Origin: Anaerolinea sp. | Lineage (GTDB): Bacteria > Chloroflexota > Anaerolineae > Anaerolineales > Anaerolineaceae | Assembly: GCA_029975055.1 (NCBI GenBank) | Contig: JARKPU010000051.1 | Location: forward strand, 186,001 to 250,000 | Length of the DNA stretch: 64,000 bases | Reading direction: 5' to 3' | In this document: positions 33,580 through 42,288 of the stretch, piece after piece | How positions within the stretch are numbered: position 1 is the first letter of the stretch | Layout: every line of letters begins with the position of its first letter | Position numbers and translations under genes: made by a program | Notes under the pieces: model-generated | The model's database searches: none | What the model was told of the DNA's origin: nothing | What the model saw: the letters and a program-made list of their open reading frames with translations, nothing else

Positions 33580-34424
33580 TGAACACATCCATTCCACTCC
33601 TGCTTGGTTTTTCGCTGGCTGTTGGCGTAGGCCTGATCGTCAACGTGTTCCTTACATCAATTTTTGAAATCGGAAGGAGGATTGCTGGTTTTAGCAGATT
33701 TGGGCGGGGTCGCCTCGCTGTACTCGGTCTGCATCATTCACAATATCAAACCAACCAACAAAACCAAGATGACATTTGGGGAGTCGCTGGCATCTCATGG
33801 GCCAATATATACGCGTTATCCGCACTGTTCGGTCTGCTCGGGTTTGCTTTGATCGGTTCGTCCGTGCCGTGGGCGAGAACAGCTTTTCTTCTTGCCCCCG
33901 CGCTCGTCTGGGCGTTCAAACGCTACCTTATGTATCAGCGGAAGCGGTTTCTGGTCGGCCAGGTACGCCAACTTCTCATCGACGTGCGTGTTCACATGAG
34001 TCTTGCGGGCTCCCTCCTCTTGGGGCTGGAAAGCATCGCGCGGACCACGCACGAAACCTCACCTGTCTACCGTATGCTCAAACGGCGTATGTCCGGGGGG
34101 GCAATCAAAAGCGGCGTCGATGTACTCCAACTGCTTGCGACGGACCTAAAATCGCACCATCTGTTACGAGTTGTGCAGCGGGTACGCTCCGCGCAGCAAA
34201 CATCCGGTCTGCTGGGCATCGATCAGGCAATCAATCACTCAATCGACGAGTTGAACGAGGAGATCGCGACCGCCTGTGAAGAGCAAATTCAGCACTTGCC
34301 ACTACGCATTACGCTGCTTGCGATGCCTTTTTTGCTTGGTCCCATCGTAATCCTGTTGTTCTACCCGCTGGTTGATCGCATTCTCAAAACCCTTGCTGGG
34401 ACTGCAATCGGCGGCGGTTTCTAA
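33576..34424 (+). CDS. tadC: TadC-like inner-membrane platform protein (operon A)
   Basis: A 282-residue type II secretion F-type protein, with spans at residues 5-30, 80-110 and 255-275, and the cytoplasmic domain FLVGQVRQLLIDVRVHMSLAGSLLLGLESIARTTHETSPVYRMLKRRMSGG. It is the partner of the preceding TadB-like protein. The start ATG overlaps the previous stop. Confidence 0.75.
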   Translation: MMNTSIPLLLGFSLAVGVGLIVNVFLTSIFEIGRRIAGFSRFGRGRLAVLGLHHSQYQTNQQNQDDIWGVAGISWANIYALSALFGLLGFALIGSSVPWARTAFLLAPALVWAFKRYLMYQRKRFLVGQVRQLLIDVRVHMSLAGSLLLGLESIARTTHETSPVYRMLKRRMSGGAIKSGVDVLQLLATDLKSHHLLRVVQRVRSAQQTSGLLGIDQAINHSIDELNEEIATACEEQIQHLPLRITLLAMPFLLGPIVILLFYPLVDRILKTLAGTAIGGGF

Positions 34425-34448
34425 ACCAATTCTATAAGGAGATCTGTC

Positions 34449-34619
34449 ATGTTGTTCGATAAGAAAGCTTCTGAAATTCCGCAGTTCGTCGTTGTGCTTG
34501 CCATCGTCGTCGTACTCGGCGCGGCCGCTGTCTGGGGCATCCTGACCAATATCGGCTCCCAGGGCGATAACGTCGCCACCTGGATCGACAGCATCGCGGT
34601 TCCCGCCGCCCATCCGTAA
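34449..34619 (+). CDS. Small pilin-like membrane peptide (operon A)
   Basis: A 56-residue peptide, AAGGAG upstream of the ATG. A short basic leader (MLFDKKASEIPQF) precedes a span VVVLAIVVVLGAAAVWGIL and an extracellular tail ending in VPAAHP. It resembles Flp-type pilins in size and location, but the expected Glu at +5 of the mature form is Gln (SEIPQF), so it could be a minor or non-processed subunit. A very stable hairpin follows directly. Confidence 0.6.
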   Translation: MLFDKKASEIPQFVVVLAIVVVLGAAAVWGILTNIGSQGDNVATWIDSIAVPAAHP

Positions 34620-34634
34620 ACTGCCCTGATCGTG

Positions 34635-34667
34635 GGTTGCCTGCGGAGGATTCCTCCGCAGGCAACC
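34635..34667 (+). repeat. Perfect 16-base hairpin between the pilin genes
   Basis: GGTTGCCTGCGGAGGA (34635-34650) is mirrored exactly by 34652-34667 around one central base; as RNA this folds to a 14-base stem with a five-base loop. It has no U-run. Likely protects or processes the mRNA 3' end of the small pilin-like gene. Confidence 0.75.
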
Positions 34668-34679
34668 AATGGAGGAATC

Positions 34680-34826
34680 ATGCTGCACGACAGAAACGGG
34701 CAAAGTATCGCCGAATATATCCTCATCCTAGCCCTCCTGATCTCGCTGGTTGGAGGCGCATTATGGCAGATTTTTGTAACGCTTCAAGGCCAGTTCAACG
34801 ATGTCAACACCGAGCTTGGTTCCTAA
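34680..34826 (+). CDS. Flp-type prepilin (operon A)
   Basis: A 48-residue prepilin: MLHDRNG then QSIAEYILILALLISLVGGALWQIF. The Gly followed by QSIAEY is the Flp processing pattern G/xxxxEY, cut by a TadV/CpaA-type peptidase such as the one at 38866. The remaining 20 residues are polar. GGAGG lies ahead of the ATG. It is likely the main structural subunit of the operon A pilus. Confidence 0.85.
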   Translation: MLHDRNGQSIAEYILILALLISLVGGALWQIFVTLQGQFNDVNTELGS

Positions 34827-35244
34827 AAGCAGAAACTCGGGCCAGGCGGTGGTTGAGGCGCTGCTGGTCGTCATGCTCATGGCCTTACTCATCTTTGGTG
34901 GGATCCAGCTCAGCCAGGGCGTTGCAATCCGCCAGGCGCTGGACAGCGGAGCTGGGGCAGGCGTCCGCGCTTTATCCCTCGATCCTACCCAATGGGGCTT
35001 TGCAGGGAACATTGTCCAGCAGTCGGTTAACCAGAATGTGATGGGAAGTACGGCACCGGTGACGATCAACGTATACGATGCATCTGGAAACCTGCGCAGC
35101 GCTGCCTGGTTGTCCGCGTCCACATTTGGCACTTCCTTCATTTTAGAAGCATCCGTTCCTTTTGACGCAGATATCCCTTTTCTATCCAATGGCCCAATCA
35201 CCATCCAGGTGAGACATTGGGGAATTGTTGAGCGGTACCCATGA
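34801..35244 (+). CDS. TadE-like minor pseudopilin (operon A)
   Basis: A 147-residue protein with SGQAVVEALLVVMLMALLIFGG near the N-terminus, the TadE-type signal and span with the Glu at the expected place. The extracellular part contains VTINVYDASGNLRSAAW and IQVRHW typical of TadE-like proteins. It overlaps the prepilin gene by 26 bases. Together with the next protein it forms the minor pilin pair. Confidence 0.75.
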   Translation: MSTPSLVPKSRNSGQAVVEALLVVMLMALLIFGGIQLSQGVAIRQALDSGAGAGVRALSLDPTQWGFAGNIVQQSVNQNVMGSTAPVTINVYDASGNLRSAAWLSASTFGTSFILEASVPFDADIPFLSNGPITIQVRHWGIVERYP

Positions 35245-35741
35245 TGACACAACGAAAGGCTCAAACGGCTGTGTGGGGCCTGCTTGCGATGCTGATTTTT
35301 ATCGCAATCGCCGGCGGGCTGGTGGATATCTACCGCCTCTTTGCCGCCAGGAACTGGGCTTACTCCGTAGCACAAGAAGCTGCTCTGGCTGGGGCCTCAA
35401 AGGGTCGAGACTGGTCCGCGATTATGAGTGGTGGGGAGATTCGCCTGGTGCAATCTACTGCGGAGACGGCTGCGGAAAATCTGGTCGCCGCTGAGATGAG
35501 CGCGCGGGGCATCCATGGTTACGCCTTGGATGTGCGCGTTCTCCCTGATCCTGCCGGTGGTTCGGTGACCGGCTATCCGCCGCGGCCGGTCCGGCTGGGA
35601 AGCAGTTTGGGAGATTGGACCAGTGATGAGCCATCGGTGGGCGTGTACCTGGTTGTGCCGGTCGATTGGCTATTACTGGATCGGATCGGGATTATAGGAA
35701 AGACGGTTTCTGCTTTTGCTGCAGCGGGGGTTGCTCGATGA
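35241..35741 (+). CDS. TadG-like pilus protein (operon A)
   Basis: A 166-residue protein with an N-terminal span (AVWGLLAMLIFIAIAGGLVDIYRLFAARNWAYSVAQEAALAGASKG) typical of TadG/TadE-like proteins, where the span leads into a D-x-x-R-x-x-x-A-x-x-x-A-x-x-A-A-L-A-G pattern. The rest is beta-rich. Coupled by four bases to its neighbours on both sides. Confidence 0.7.
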   Translation: MMTQRKAQTAVWGLLAMLIFIAIAGGLVDIYRLFAARNWAYSVAQEAALAGASKGRDWSAIMSGGEIRLVQSTAETAAENLVAAEMSARGIHGYALDVRVLPDPAGGSVTGYPPRPVRLGSSLGDWTSDEPSVGVYLVVPVDWLLLDRIGIIGKTVSAFAAAGVAR

Positions 35742-37921
35742 AATGGAAGGGAATGGATATTCAAAAGAAACGCAAGTGGCTGCGTCTCCTGACGATTTTT
35801 GCATTCGTTCTGGTGGCTCTTGCCTTTGGAGCGTCCAACGTCCGCGCGATCTTCCCTGAATACTTGAAGAATGGGCGTACGTACGATCAGGAGCGGAATT
35901 ATATCCAGTGGAACGGGTCAGTCGCATATATCGACCTTTACCACAAAGATAATACTTCGTTACCCGCTTCAGAGGGTGGCACCTACTGTGGCAATGGCTG
36001 TACAGAGCAAGTAACGCGTATCCAGGATGGCAGCTCGATTTCGGGAAATTTCACCTATCTTCAGACATTCAACGTGCAGGTGGCTTACAGCGGCGACAGT
36101 AACGTTGGCTCTGCCATTATTCGGGCTTGCGGACAGGTGATCCGGAACGAAGATCTCTATATTCCGAATCAAGGAACGCCTGGTTTCAACAATTTGCCCA
36201 GTCCTGCCTGGAACGTACCGACTGCCGGCGACTGCACCTGGTCGATTACGGCCAGCGGTGGGTACGTCGATTTTCGCGCTGTGACGACCGTTTACCGGAC
36301 AACACCAGCACCAACCGTTGACCTAAAAGTAAACAGCAGCAATGGACCGTTGAATGTCGGCGCGCCGGGAAGCTACACGTTAAGCTGGACAAGCACCAAT
36401 GCCGCCTCCTGCACGGCTTCGGGCAGTTGGAGCGGGGCGCAGGCAACCAACAGTTCGCAGTCGTACAGCAATATCGCCGCGGGATCGTATACCTACAGCA
36501 TTACCTGCACCAACCCGACTGGCAGCGCGACCGACAGCGTAACGGTCAATGTCCTTTCCGCGCCAACGGTTTCGGTCAGCGCGCCGGCGGCTGTCACGGC
36601 ACCGGCCAGCTATACCGCCACCTGGACCAGTTCGAATGCCTCTTCCTGCACCGGGTCGAACCGCTTTAACGGGCTGACTGGCTTATCCGGATCAAAAGCA
36701 GAAACGAACTTACCGGTCGGCAGCTACGATTACACGGTCACCTGCACGAATGCAGTTGGCGCAACAGCTTCGGATACGAAACGAACGGTTGTGTATGCGG
36801 CGCCATCGGTGGATTTGAAAGTTGATGGATCGGATGGGCCGACCCTGACCCGCACCGGTCCGGCTTCCTACACTGCCGCCTGGACCAGTGCCAACACCAC
36901 GCAGTGCACAGGCTCCTCCCGCCTGGCGGGTTACTCTGGTCTCTCAGGCTCTCGCGCCGAAACCAATATCCCAGCCGGCGCCACTTACGATTACACCGTT
37001 ACCTGCCAGAACGCAGCCGGAACGACCGCCAGTGACACCATCCGGATGATCGTGGTGGCTGCACCAACGGTTGATGTGCGGGTGAACGGGTCGAATGGCC
37101 CGCTGACATTTACCGAGCCGGCCAGTTATACCGTTACCTGGAGCAGCACGAACGCTACCTCCTGCTCCGCTTTGAACAATCTGACCGGCCCAATTGGAAC
37201 CAGCGGATCAACGGCTTTCAGTAATGTCGCACAAGCGGTCTACCGTTACACGGTGCAGTGTGCCAACGCTGCTGGGATAACCGCAAGTGACACGGCTATA
37301 GTAACGGTCAACCCACCACCACCTACGGTGGATTTGAAAATCAATGGCGGTAACGGGCCAGTGACGCTGGTTGCGCCAGGCGATTATACCCTCACCTGGA
37401 CCAGCCAAAATGCTACATCTTGTTCTGCTTCCAGTACGGACGGGATGTGGTCAGGGAGTCAGATTGCCAATGGCTCCAAAGCTTTGACCAATATTGGTGT
37501 TGGTGTTCGTACCTATTCGATTACCTGTACAAACGTTTCCGGTTCGGCAACTGATTCGATAACGGCCAATGTTATTGCGCCTCTCACCGGCACAATCTCT
37601 GTTCTGTATTCCAGACTGCTGCTGTTCGGGCCAGCGATGGGAACGCCTGCACAAGTCGTGAACGGGTCCGTTTCTGGTGGTGAGGCGCCTTATCAAACTA
37701 CGGTAGTTGTCCGTTCGCCCTATGGCGTTCAAACAACCTTTCGCCTGAATGGAGCAAGCTGGTCGCTCGATTCTGTGGTTTCAGGCGATCCGAACCTTGG
37801 CGTTAATGAAAAAGGAACCTGGTCTACCCGGGCTGAAATCCGCGACGCCGGTGGTAGATTGTTCCAGACAAATAGTGTAACTTGGGAGGTTTCGTGGTAT
37901 CCAGTACATGGCCGACCTTAA
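35738..37921 (+). CDS. Secreted Ig-like repeat protein, putative adhesin
   Basis: A 727-residue exported protein. A signal peptide (LLTIFAFVLVALAFGASNVRA) is followed by a unique domain with several Cys (residues 35-195). Five Ig-like repeats of about 85 residues come next, beginning PTVDLKVNSSNGPL, PTVSVSAPAAV, PSVDLKVDGSDGP, PTVDVRVNGSNGP and PTVDLKINGGNGP. Each has W-T-S-x-N-A, a Cys on strand C and a Cys in YxxTC, which would give one disulfide each. A final C-terminal beta domain follows. The start ATG overlaps the previous stop. Probably a pilus-tip or surface adhesin carried by operon A. Confidence 0.75.
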   Translation: MKWKGMDIQKKRKWLRLLTIFAFVLVALAFGASNVRAIFPEYLKNGRTYDQERNYIQWNGSVAYIDLYHKDNTSLPASEGGTYCGNGCTEQVTRIQDGSSISGNFTYLQTFNVQVAYSGDSNVGSAIIRACGQVIRNEDLYIPNQGTPGFNNLPSPAWNVPTAGDCTWSITASGGYVDFRAVTTVYRTTPAPTVDLKVNSSNGPLNVGAPGSYTLSWTSTNAASCTASGSWSGAQATNSSQSYSNIAAGSYTYSITCTNPTGSATDSVTVNVLSAPTVSVSAPAAVTAPASYTATWTSSNASSCTGSNRFNGLTGLSGSKAETNLPVGSYDYTVTCTNAVGATASDTKRTVVYAAPSVDLKVDGSDGPTLTRTGPASYTAAWTSANTTQCTGSSRLAGYSGLSGSRAETNIPAGATYDYTVTCQNAAGTTASDTIRMIVVAAPTVDVRVNGSNGPLTFTEPASYTVTWSSTNATSCSALNNLTGPIGTSGSTAFSNVAQAVYRYTVQCANAAGITASDTAIVTVNPPPPTVDLKINGGNGPVTLVAPGDYTLTWTSQNATSCSASSTDGMWSGSQIANGSKALTNIGVGVRTYSITCTNVSGSATDSITANVIAPLTGTISVLYSRLLLFGPAMGTPAQVVNGSVSGGEAPYQTTVVVRSPYGVQTTFRLNGASWSLDSVVSGDPNLGVNEKGTWSTRAEIRDAGGRLFQTNSVTWEVSWYPVHGRP

Positions 37922-38859
37922 TCGTAAGTTTTTTGATGCTCTTCTTGCTTACTCCAATTCAGGCAGGCCAGTCACAGGCGAATGAGGAGAGCATTTGCCA
38001 GAAAGCATATGGCGCGATCCAGACGGACCAGTCAGTCCCCAATTGGCTGCAGATGGATTTTACAACAGACGGTCTCTTCACCGAAAACCGTTACGATCTC
38101 CTGGCCGGGCGGCTTCTGTACTCGGGAATCGTCGATGGATCGCAGTGCCCCGGTTGGGGAATGAACGTGGATGGCTCACCAAATGGATGCGGGCTGGAAA
38201 AAGCGCAGCCGGCAGTGAACCAATGGCAGAACCAGTTTGATGTGGAAATTCTCTCAGCGGCCCAGAAGTTTGGTTATCCGCCGCGGATGGTGAAATCCGT
38301 CATCGCTATCGAATCCCAATTCTGGCCGGCTTCGGATTGGTCACGAGGGGAAGTTGGCCTCGGACAGTTGACCAATGCGGGGGCCGACCTACTGTTATTC
38401 TGGCGGCAAGGGGTGTATCAAGATGCCTGTTTCCAAGTGTATGGACAGGAAACGTGCCAACGTCCGTATGGGAAGCAGGAGTCCTGGATTCAAGCAGCCA
38501 TTCGTGGAAAACTACTTCGCATGGCTGATCCGAGTTGTGCTCAGTGTAAGGGTGGCGTGGATATTGATGTGGCAAAACAATCCATCCCGTTACTGGTTGA
38601 AGGTTTGAGCGCGAGTTGCCAGCAATCCGCATACCTGACCCGCCGGTTCACGGGCAGCGCACCTTCCTCGATCATGACGTATGAGGATTTCATTAAACTT
38701 TCCCTTGCGAATTACCATGCGGGGTCAGGATGCACTACCTACGCGTTCCAAAACACGTATGTGTATTACGACTGGGGGAGCTTGTCCGGGCATTACTCGG
38801 CGGGATGCCCTAATGGAACCGGGTATGTGCGCAAAATAATGAAATCTCTGCAACCCTGA
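37894..38859 (+). CDS. Secreted lytic transglycosylase-like protein
   Basis: About 321 residues, likely starting at GTG four bases after GGGAGG. A signal peptide (LIVSFLMLFLLTPIQAGQSQA) precedes a lysozyme-like domain with FGYPPRMVKSVIAIESQFWPASDWSRGEVGLGQLTNAGADLLL. The Glu of IAIESQF is the expected catalytic acid, and GLGQLT is the substrate-cleft pattern. Up to ten Cys suggest several disulfides. Such enzymes open peptidoglycan for pili or secretion machines. The gene overlaps the adhesin gene. Confidence 0.75.
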   Translation: MVSSTWPTLIVSFLMLFLLTPIQAGQSQANEESICQKAYGAIQTDQSVPNWLQMDFTTDGLFTENRYDLLAGRLLYSGIVDGSQCPGWGMNVDGSPNGCGLEKAQPAVNQWQNQFDVEILSAAQKFGYPPRMVKSVIAIESQFWPASDWSRGEVGLGQLTNAGADLLLFWRQGVYQDACFQVYGQETCQRPYGKQESWIQAAIRGKLLRMADPSCAQCKGGVDIDVAKQSIPLLVEGLSASCQQSAYLTRRFTGSAPSSIMTYEDFIKLSLANYHAGSGCTTYAFQNTYVYYDWGSLSGHYSAGCPNGTGYVRKIMKSLQP

Positions 38860-38865
38860 GGTGGA

Positions 38866-39420
38866 ATGAACACTGTCATTTTAATTCCCGTGCTTCTCTG
38901 GCTAGTGCTGGTTTCCTGGTTTGATATTCGAAGGCATGAAATTCCACACAGCGCGTGGGTGATCATTCCACTCGTTCTAGCCATCATTTATCAGGTTGTA
39001 TTGGGAAATTGGTCACTGGTGTTGTTCGCTGTCCTGATATCCCTGATAAGCGAGCGGCTGTTCCTGTCTCGATATCCAAGGGTCATGCCATTTATGTCAG
39101 TCAGGACCTGGCTTCCCATTCTGATCGTTTCACTACTTTGGTCAGCTCAATCTTTTCCTGTAGCTACGTTGTCGATCTTTGCTTTTTGGGTCGCCTGGGA
39201 ATTTGGTTGGTGGGGCGGGGCAGATGCAACCGCTGCAATTTGCCTGTTTCTCCTTCTCCCAGCAGCCGGTTTACTTTTTGGGTTTGTTCTGGTTCACCTG
39301 ATCACAGTCCTTACCTTAGCTGTGCATTCCTGGATTACCACAAAGAAATTCCAAATACACCGAGTGCCTGGCCTGCCTCTTCTGTTGATATCAACACTGG
39401 TGGTAGCATACTTCTCCTGA
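38866..39420 (+). CDS. Prepilin peptidase, TadV/CpaA type (operon A)
   Basis: A 184-residue polytopic protein of the A24 aspartic peptidase family. The two catalytic Asp are visible in WFDIRRHEIPHSAWVIIP (near residue 20) and in GWWGGADATAAICLF, a G-x-G-D-type motif. It should cut the leader of the Flp prepilin encoded at 34680. Last gene of operon A. Confidence 0.8.
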   Translation: MNTVILIPVLLWLVLVSWFDIRRHEIPHSAWVIIPLVLAIIYQVVLGNWSLVLFAVLISLISERLFLSRYPRVMPFMSVRTWLPILIVSLLWSAQSFPVATLSIFAFWVAWEFGWWGGADATAAICLFLLLPAAGLLFGFVLVHLITVLTLAVHSWITTKKFQIHRVPGLPLLLISTLVVAYFS

Positions 39421-39429
39421 ATGTTTTAT

Positions 39430-39458
39430 TTGACAATGCCAAAATAGCATGATAATAT
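39430..39458 (+). promoter_or_regulatory. Strong promoter of Tad-like operon B
   Basis: TTGACA (39430-39435), a 17-base spacer, TAATAT (39453-39458). It is a near copy of the operon A promoter at 28285-28313. Confidence 0.75.
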
Positions 39459-39488
39459 AAGGAAACAATCAAATATTCCTTGGCGATC

Positions 39489-39590
39489 GGTCGCCCTGTC
39501 CACCTTCGATAGCATAGATTCTAGAAGCGACCACCTGCGTGATGCCTGCCAAACCAGCAGACCTCTCTCGCAAGTGGTCGCTTTTTGTTT
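39489..39590 (+). promoter_or_regulatory. Leader attenuator of Tad-like operon B
   Basis: AGCGACCACCTGCG (39526-39539) pairs with 39569-39582 with a single mismatch and is followed by TTTTTGTTTT. GGTCGC at 39489-39494 can pair with GCGACC of the 5' arm as an anti-terminator, and itself sits in a small hairpin GGCGA-TCGG-TCGCC. Layout and sequence match the operon A leader, including CATAGATTC between the two parts. Confidence 0.6.
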
Positions 39591-39610
39591 TCTGAAATGG
39601 AGATTTGGTC

Positions 39611-40129
39611 ATGCATCTCAACCTCAAAACCATCCTACTTCCTCTGGTCATCCTTCTCGCCGGCCTCCTCATCCTCACATCTTTTCCTGGGATTGTTGGA
39701 TCACAGCAGGGATCACTGACCCCCACCCCAGCTGAAGATGACCTGGCAAAGGCAGCAGCAATTCAAGGGGCAACGGTCTTCTTCACGATTGACGAACAGG
39801 CCGGCAAGGATGCCTGGATCGAAAGCTTTTGTATGGTCAGTACGGAAAGCGGATGTGCCTTCTACAAATTGGGTTTGTCCAAGCTGTGGAAACAATTTGA
39901 AGCCGCGCACATCTCGATCACCCCGACGATCCTTTCCAGTGAGAAGGTAACTACTTTTCCGGAAAAGCAGGGTCAGCAAGTCTGGAAGCTAGAGATTGAA
40001 TTATCGAAACCTCTCCCGGGTCGCAGCAGTTCTAAAGACACTGCCTACACACTCGTTGTTCTCGAGCAAGGAACGTGGAAATTCGACCGGTTCCTAACGC
40101 CAGATGAAGTGAACGGACTTCCCAAGTAA
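39611..40129 (+). CDS. Secreted hypothetical protein (operon B)
   Basis: A 172-residue protein with an N-terminal signal or anchor (TILLPLVILLAGLLILTSFPGIVG) and a mixed alpha/beta domain (ATVFFTIDEQAGKDAWIESFCMVSTESGCAFYKLGLSKLWKQFE) with two Cys. The C-terminal part (VWKLEIELSKPLPG, YTLVVLEQGTWKFDRFLTPDEV) resembles an NTF2/VirB8-like fold by pattern only, which would fit a conjugation-type scaffold. First gene of operon B; GGAG precedes the ATG. Confidence 0.5.
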   Translation: MHLNLKTILLPLVILLAGLLILTSFPGIVGSQQGSLTPTPAEDDLAKAAAIQGATVFFTIDEQAGKDAWIESFCMVSTESGCAFYKLGLSKLWKQFEAAHISITPTILSSEKVTTFPEKQGQQVWKLEIELSKPLPGRSSSKDTAYTLVVLEQGTWKFDRFLTPDEVNGLPK

Positions 40130-40135
40130 TCGAGG

Positions 40136-41467
40136 ATGAAAATGAATCTGCCCTGCGCTTTTCGTAACACGGTTTTTGCCCTCCTGCTGGTAGCTCTACT
40201 GCTAAATGGAAGCCATCCAGTCATGGCTCAGGCAGATGGCGACTCTCCATGGGGAGATGTTGTCGATGAAAACGGCCATCTTCGCTACGATGAACTGATT
40301 GACCTGGGTGAAACCGTAGAAGATGCCGAGTGGATGGATATTGAACTTCCCTTTGGCATGGAGCTGGATCTGGATGCCAATTACCACCGCTACCAGACGC
40401 AAGACGGCGACATTGTTGTTCTTCCCACACCGCTGACGGTCATGATGATGGCTATGAATCCGGTCGAAAGTGGCCTGTCGGATGCTCAAAGCCAGCTTGG
40501 ACTGGGAGGGTTTGTTGGCGCGGAATTTCTGGGTGCATTGCTTGGCGATCACATCGATTGGAACCGGTTAGGCCAGTCCAATCCAGACTATGCAAATCCG
40601 GATAACTTCTGGAATGCAGTCATCAATGGGCAGGAGAACGTTTGGACCTGGTTCGCGGGATTGGATTTCCTCACCGACCTGGCCTTGATGAGCTGGAACG
40701 ACATGGACTTGCGCATGGGTTTGCTGCTTTACCTGAACGGCGCGGCGAACTGCAGAGAAATACCAGGCGGGTGCTCGGGTATCGTGATTGAGCAGCTTTT
40801 GCCGGTAACTTGTCCAGCGCCAAGTGTCACTATGCAGCAGCCCACACTATCGATTCGGAAAACCGCTCCGGAAAATCCGCTGGTGATCGGCCAAGATCCG
40901 GAAAAGCGCGGCGCAGATGTGCAGGTCTCTGTCAACGTCCCGCCGGTCATATATACCTGGTTCGAGCCGGTGTATGAGGAAGTGGAAGTTTGCCGCGATC
41001 TCGGGACCGGAGAAGTGGCGGACTGCCGCAAGAGTAATTCTTCCATTGTCAACGACGGCAAACGGGACAGCGAACTGATTCTGGTGGATTGCCGCCAGCA
41101 CGTTGAGTATTTGCCTGATCGTGTAACTTCGCTGACTGCCACCGCACAACTGACGCCGGCGAGCAAAGCCTGGATTCTTAACCAGTTGAGCAGCGCCTAT
41201 TACGAAGCGTACATCCACCGCGAGAGCTTTAACCTCGTGCCCGGCCTGGCTTCCTGGGCGGGTGGTTGTAGTGGGGGTACGTGTACTGCATCCGCATTGG
41301 TCAGTCGCATTCCGTTTGCCGACCCCGGCAAGTTTGATCTCTCCCTCCGCGTGCAGACGGCCGGCGCGAGTTTTGCCGGTCGCCAGATCACCCAACCCCG
41401 TTCCTTGAGTTCGGCCGGCCAAATGCAAGTTTTTGTCACCCTAACCACGCTGATCGAGCAACCATGA
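40136..41467 (+). CDS. Secreted hypothetical protein (operon B)
   Basis: A 443-residue exported protein: signal peptide (FRNTVFALLLVALLLNGSHPVMAQ), an acidic region (EDAEWMDIELPFGMELDLDAN), a hydrophobic segment around residues 105-140 (MMMAMNPVESGLSDAQSQLGLGGFVGAEFLGALLG), then a Cys-containing beta-rich C-terminal half (VEVCRDLGTGEVADCRKSN, GGCSGGTCTA). No family recognised. It overlaps the next membrane protein by four bases. Confidence 0.5.
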   Translation: MKMNLPCAFRNTVFALLLVALLLNGSHPVMAQADGDSPWGDVVDENGHLRYDELIDLGETVEDAEWMDIELPFGMELDLDANYHRYQTQDGDIVVLPTPLTVMMMAMNPVESGLSDAQSQLGLGGFVGAEFLGALLGDHIDWNRLGQSNPDYANPDNFWNAVINGQENVWTWFAGLDFLTDLALMSWNDMDLRMGLLLYLNGAANCREIPGGCSGIVIEQLLPVTCPAPSVTMQQPTLSIRKTAPENPLVIGQDPEKRGADVQVSVNVPPVIYTWFEPVYEEVEVCRDLGTGEVADCRKSNSSIVNDGKRDSELILVDCRQHVEYLPDRVTSLTATAQLTPASKAWILNQLSSAYYEAYIHRESFNLVPGLASWAGGCSGGTCTASALVSRIPFADPGKFDLSLRVQTAGASFAGRQITQPRSLSSAGQMQVFVTLTTLIEQP

Positions 41468-42147
41468 ACATTCTCAACGATCTCGGCTGGTTCTTCCTTG
41501 ATCTGCCGGTTCACCTTGCTAATGGCAGCTTGCTTACGCTGTACTGGCTTCTGGACAACCTGCCTGCACACGTCAGCATGGGCGTGGCTTACGTGATCGC
41601 TGCCGTTCCGGATAGGCTCGTCCAGGATCGAGCCATACGCCCATTACGGGGAGAGCGGGTGGGTGATGAGCAGAGCCCGAAAGCAGCTCAGGTGATGACG
41701 GGATTGGTACTCCTTTTATGGGTCGCCGGGCAGTGGGGTATGGCCGCGCCGGTACCCTGGATTGGGGCTGCCATGTGGATCATCGGTGCTATCGCGGTGG
41801 TTGTTATGCAAAACCAGCAGTTCAACCTGCTCTGGTTTGTGAAGACGGGTATTGCCATTTATGCCTTTGCCGTCATCGCCAGCCGGATTTATCTGGCCTA
41901 CACCATCCAGTTGACGCCTGAGCAGTGGGCGGCCTTGATTGGTTCTTCCCAGAGCGCCGCGACGGTCATTGCCAACACGCGGGGTAACATGACCACGATC
42001 ATTCTGTGGGCATTGTGGCTGGTCATCCCGTTGGGATATTTTTCGATGCTGTTGCAGCAGGTATTCCTCAATCCTGTTTCGGTGATGAATCCCATCGGAG
42101 GCGTACAGAAAACGCTGGAAGCGCTGCGCTACCGGGGTGGGAGGTAA
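41464..42147 (+). CDS. Polytopic membrane protein, VirB6/TrbL-like position
   Basis: A 227-residue protein with about five membrane spans (MTGLVLLLWVAGQWGM, IGAAMWIIGAIAVVVM, FVKTGIAIYAFAVIASRIYLAY, IILWALWLVIPLGYFSMLL). In type IV secretion loci a polytopic protein next to VirB4 is usually VirB6/TrbL; that is inference from position, as sequence identity is not evident. The following 42148-42288 holds a small hairpin (GGAGAAC-CCTC-GTTCTCC, 42172-42189) and no gene. Confidence 0.5.
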   Translation: MNILNDLGWFFLDLPVHLANGSLLTLYWLLDNLPAHVSMGVAYVIAAVPDRLVQDRAIRPLRGERVGDEQSPKAAQVMTGLVLLLWVAGQWGMAAPVPWIGAAMWIIGAIAVVVMQNQQFNLLWFVKTGIAIYAFAVIASRIYLAYTIQLTPEQWAALIGSSQSAATVIANTRGNMTTIILWALWLVIPLGYFSMLLQQVFLNPVSVMNPIGGVQKTLEALRYRGGR

Positions 42148-42288
42148 TTGGGTAGGGCGGCGAATGAGACTGGAGAACCCTCGTTCTCCCGTTTCGTTCT
42201 CTGCCCTGCACGGAAGTGAAGTGAGCAGAACGTACCCTGATCGTAGGAAAGCTGAGACCGTCTGATCTATTCAACCCTTGGAGGAAAC

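Noticed and set aside
36310..37600. Tandem repeats in the Ig-like gene considered as DNA repeats of their own
   Set aside because: Similarity is at protein level with diverged codons, as expected for Ig-like domain duplication.
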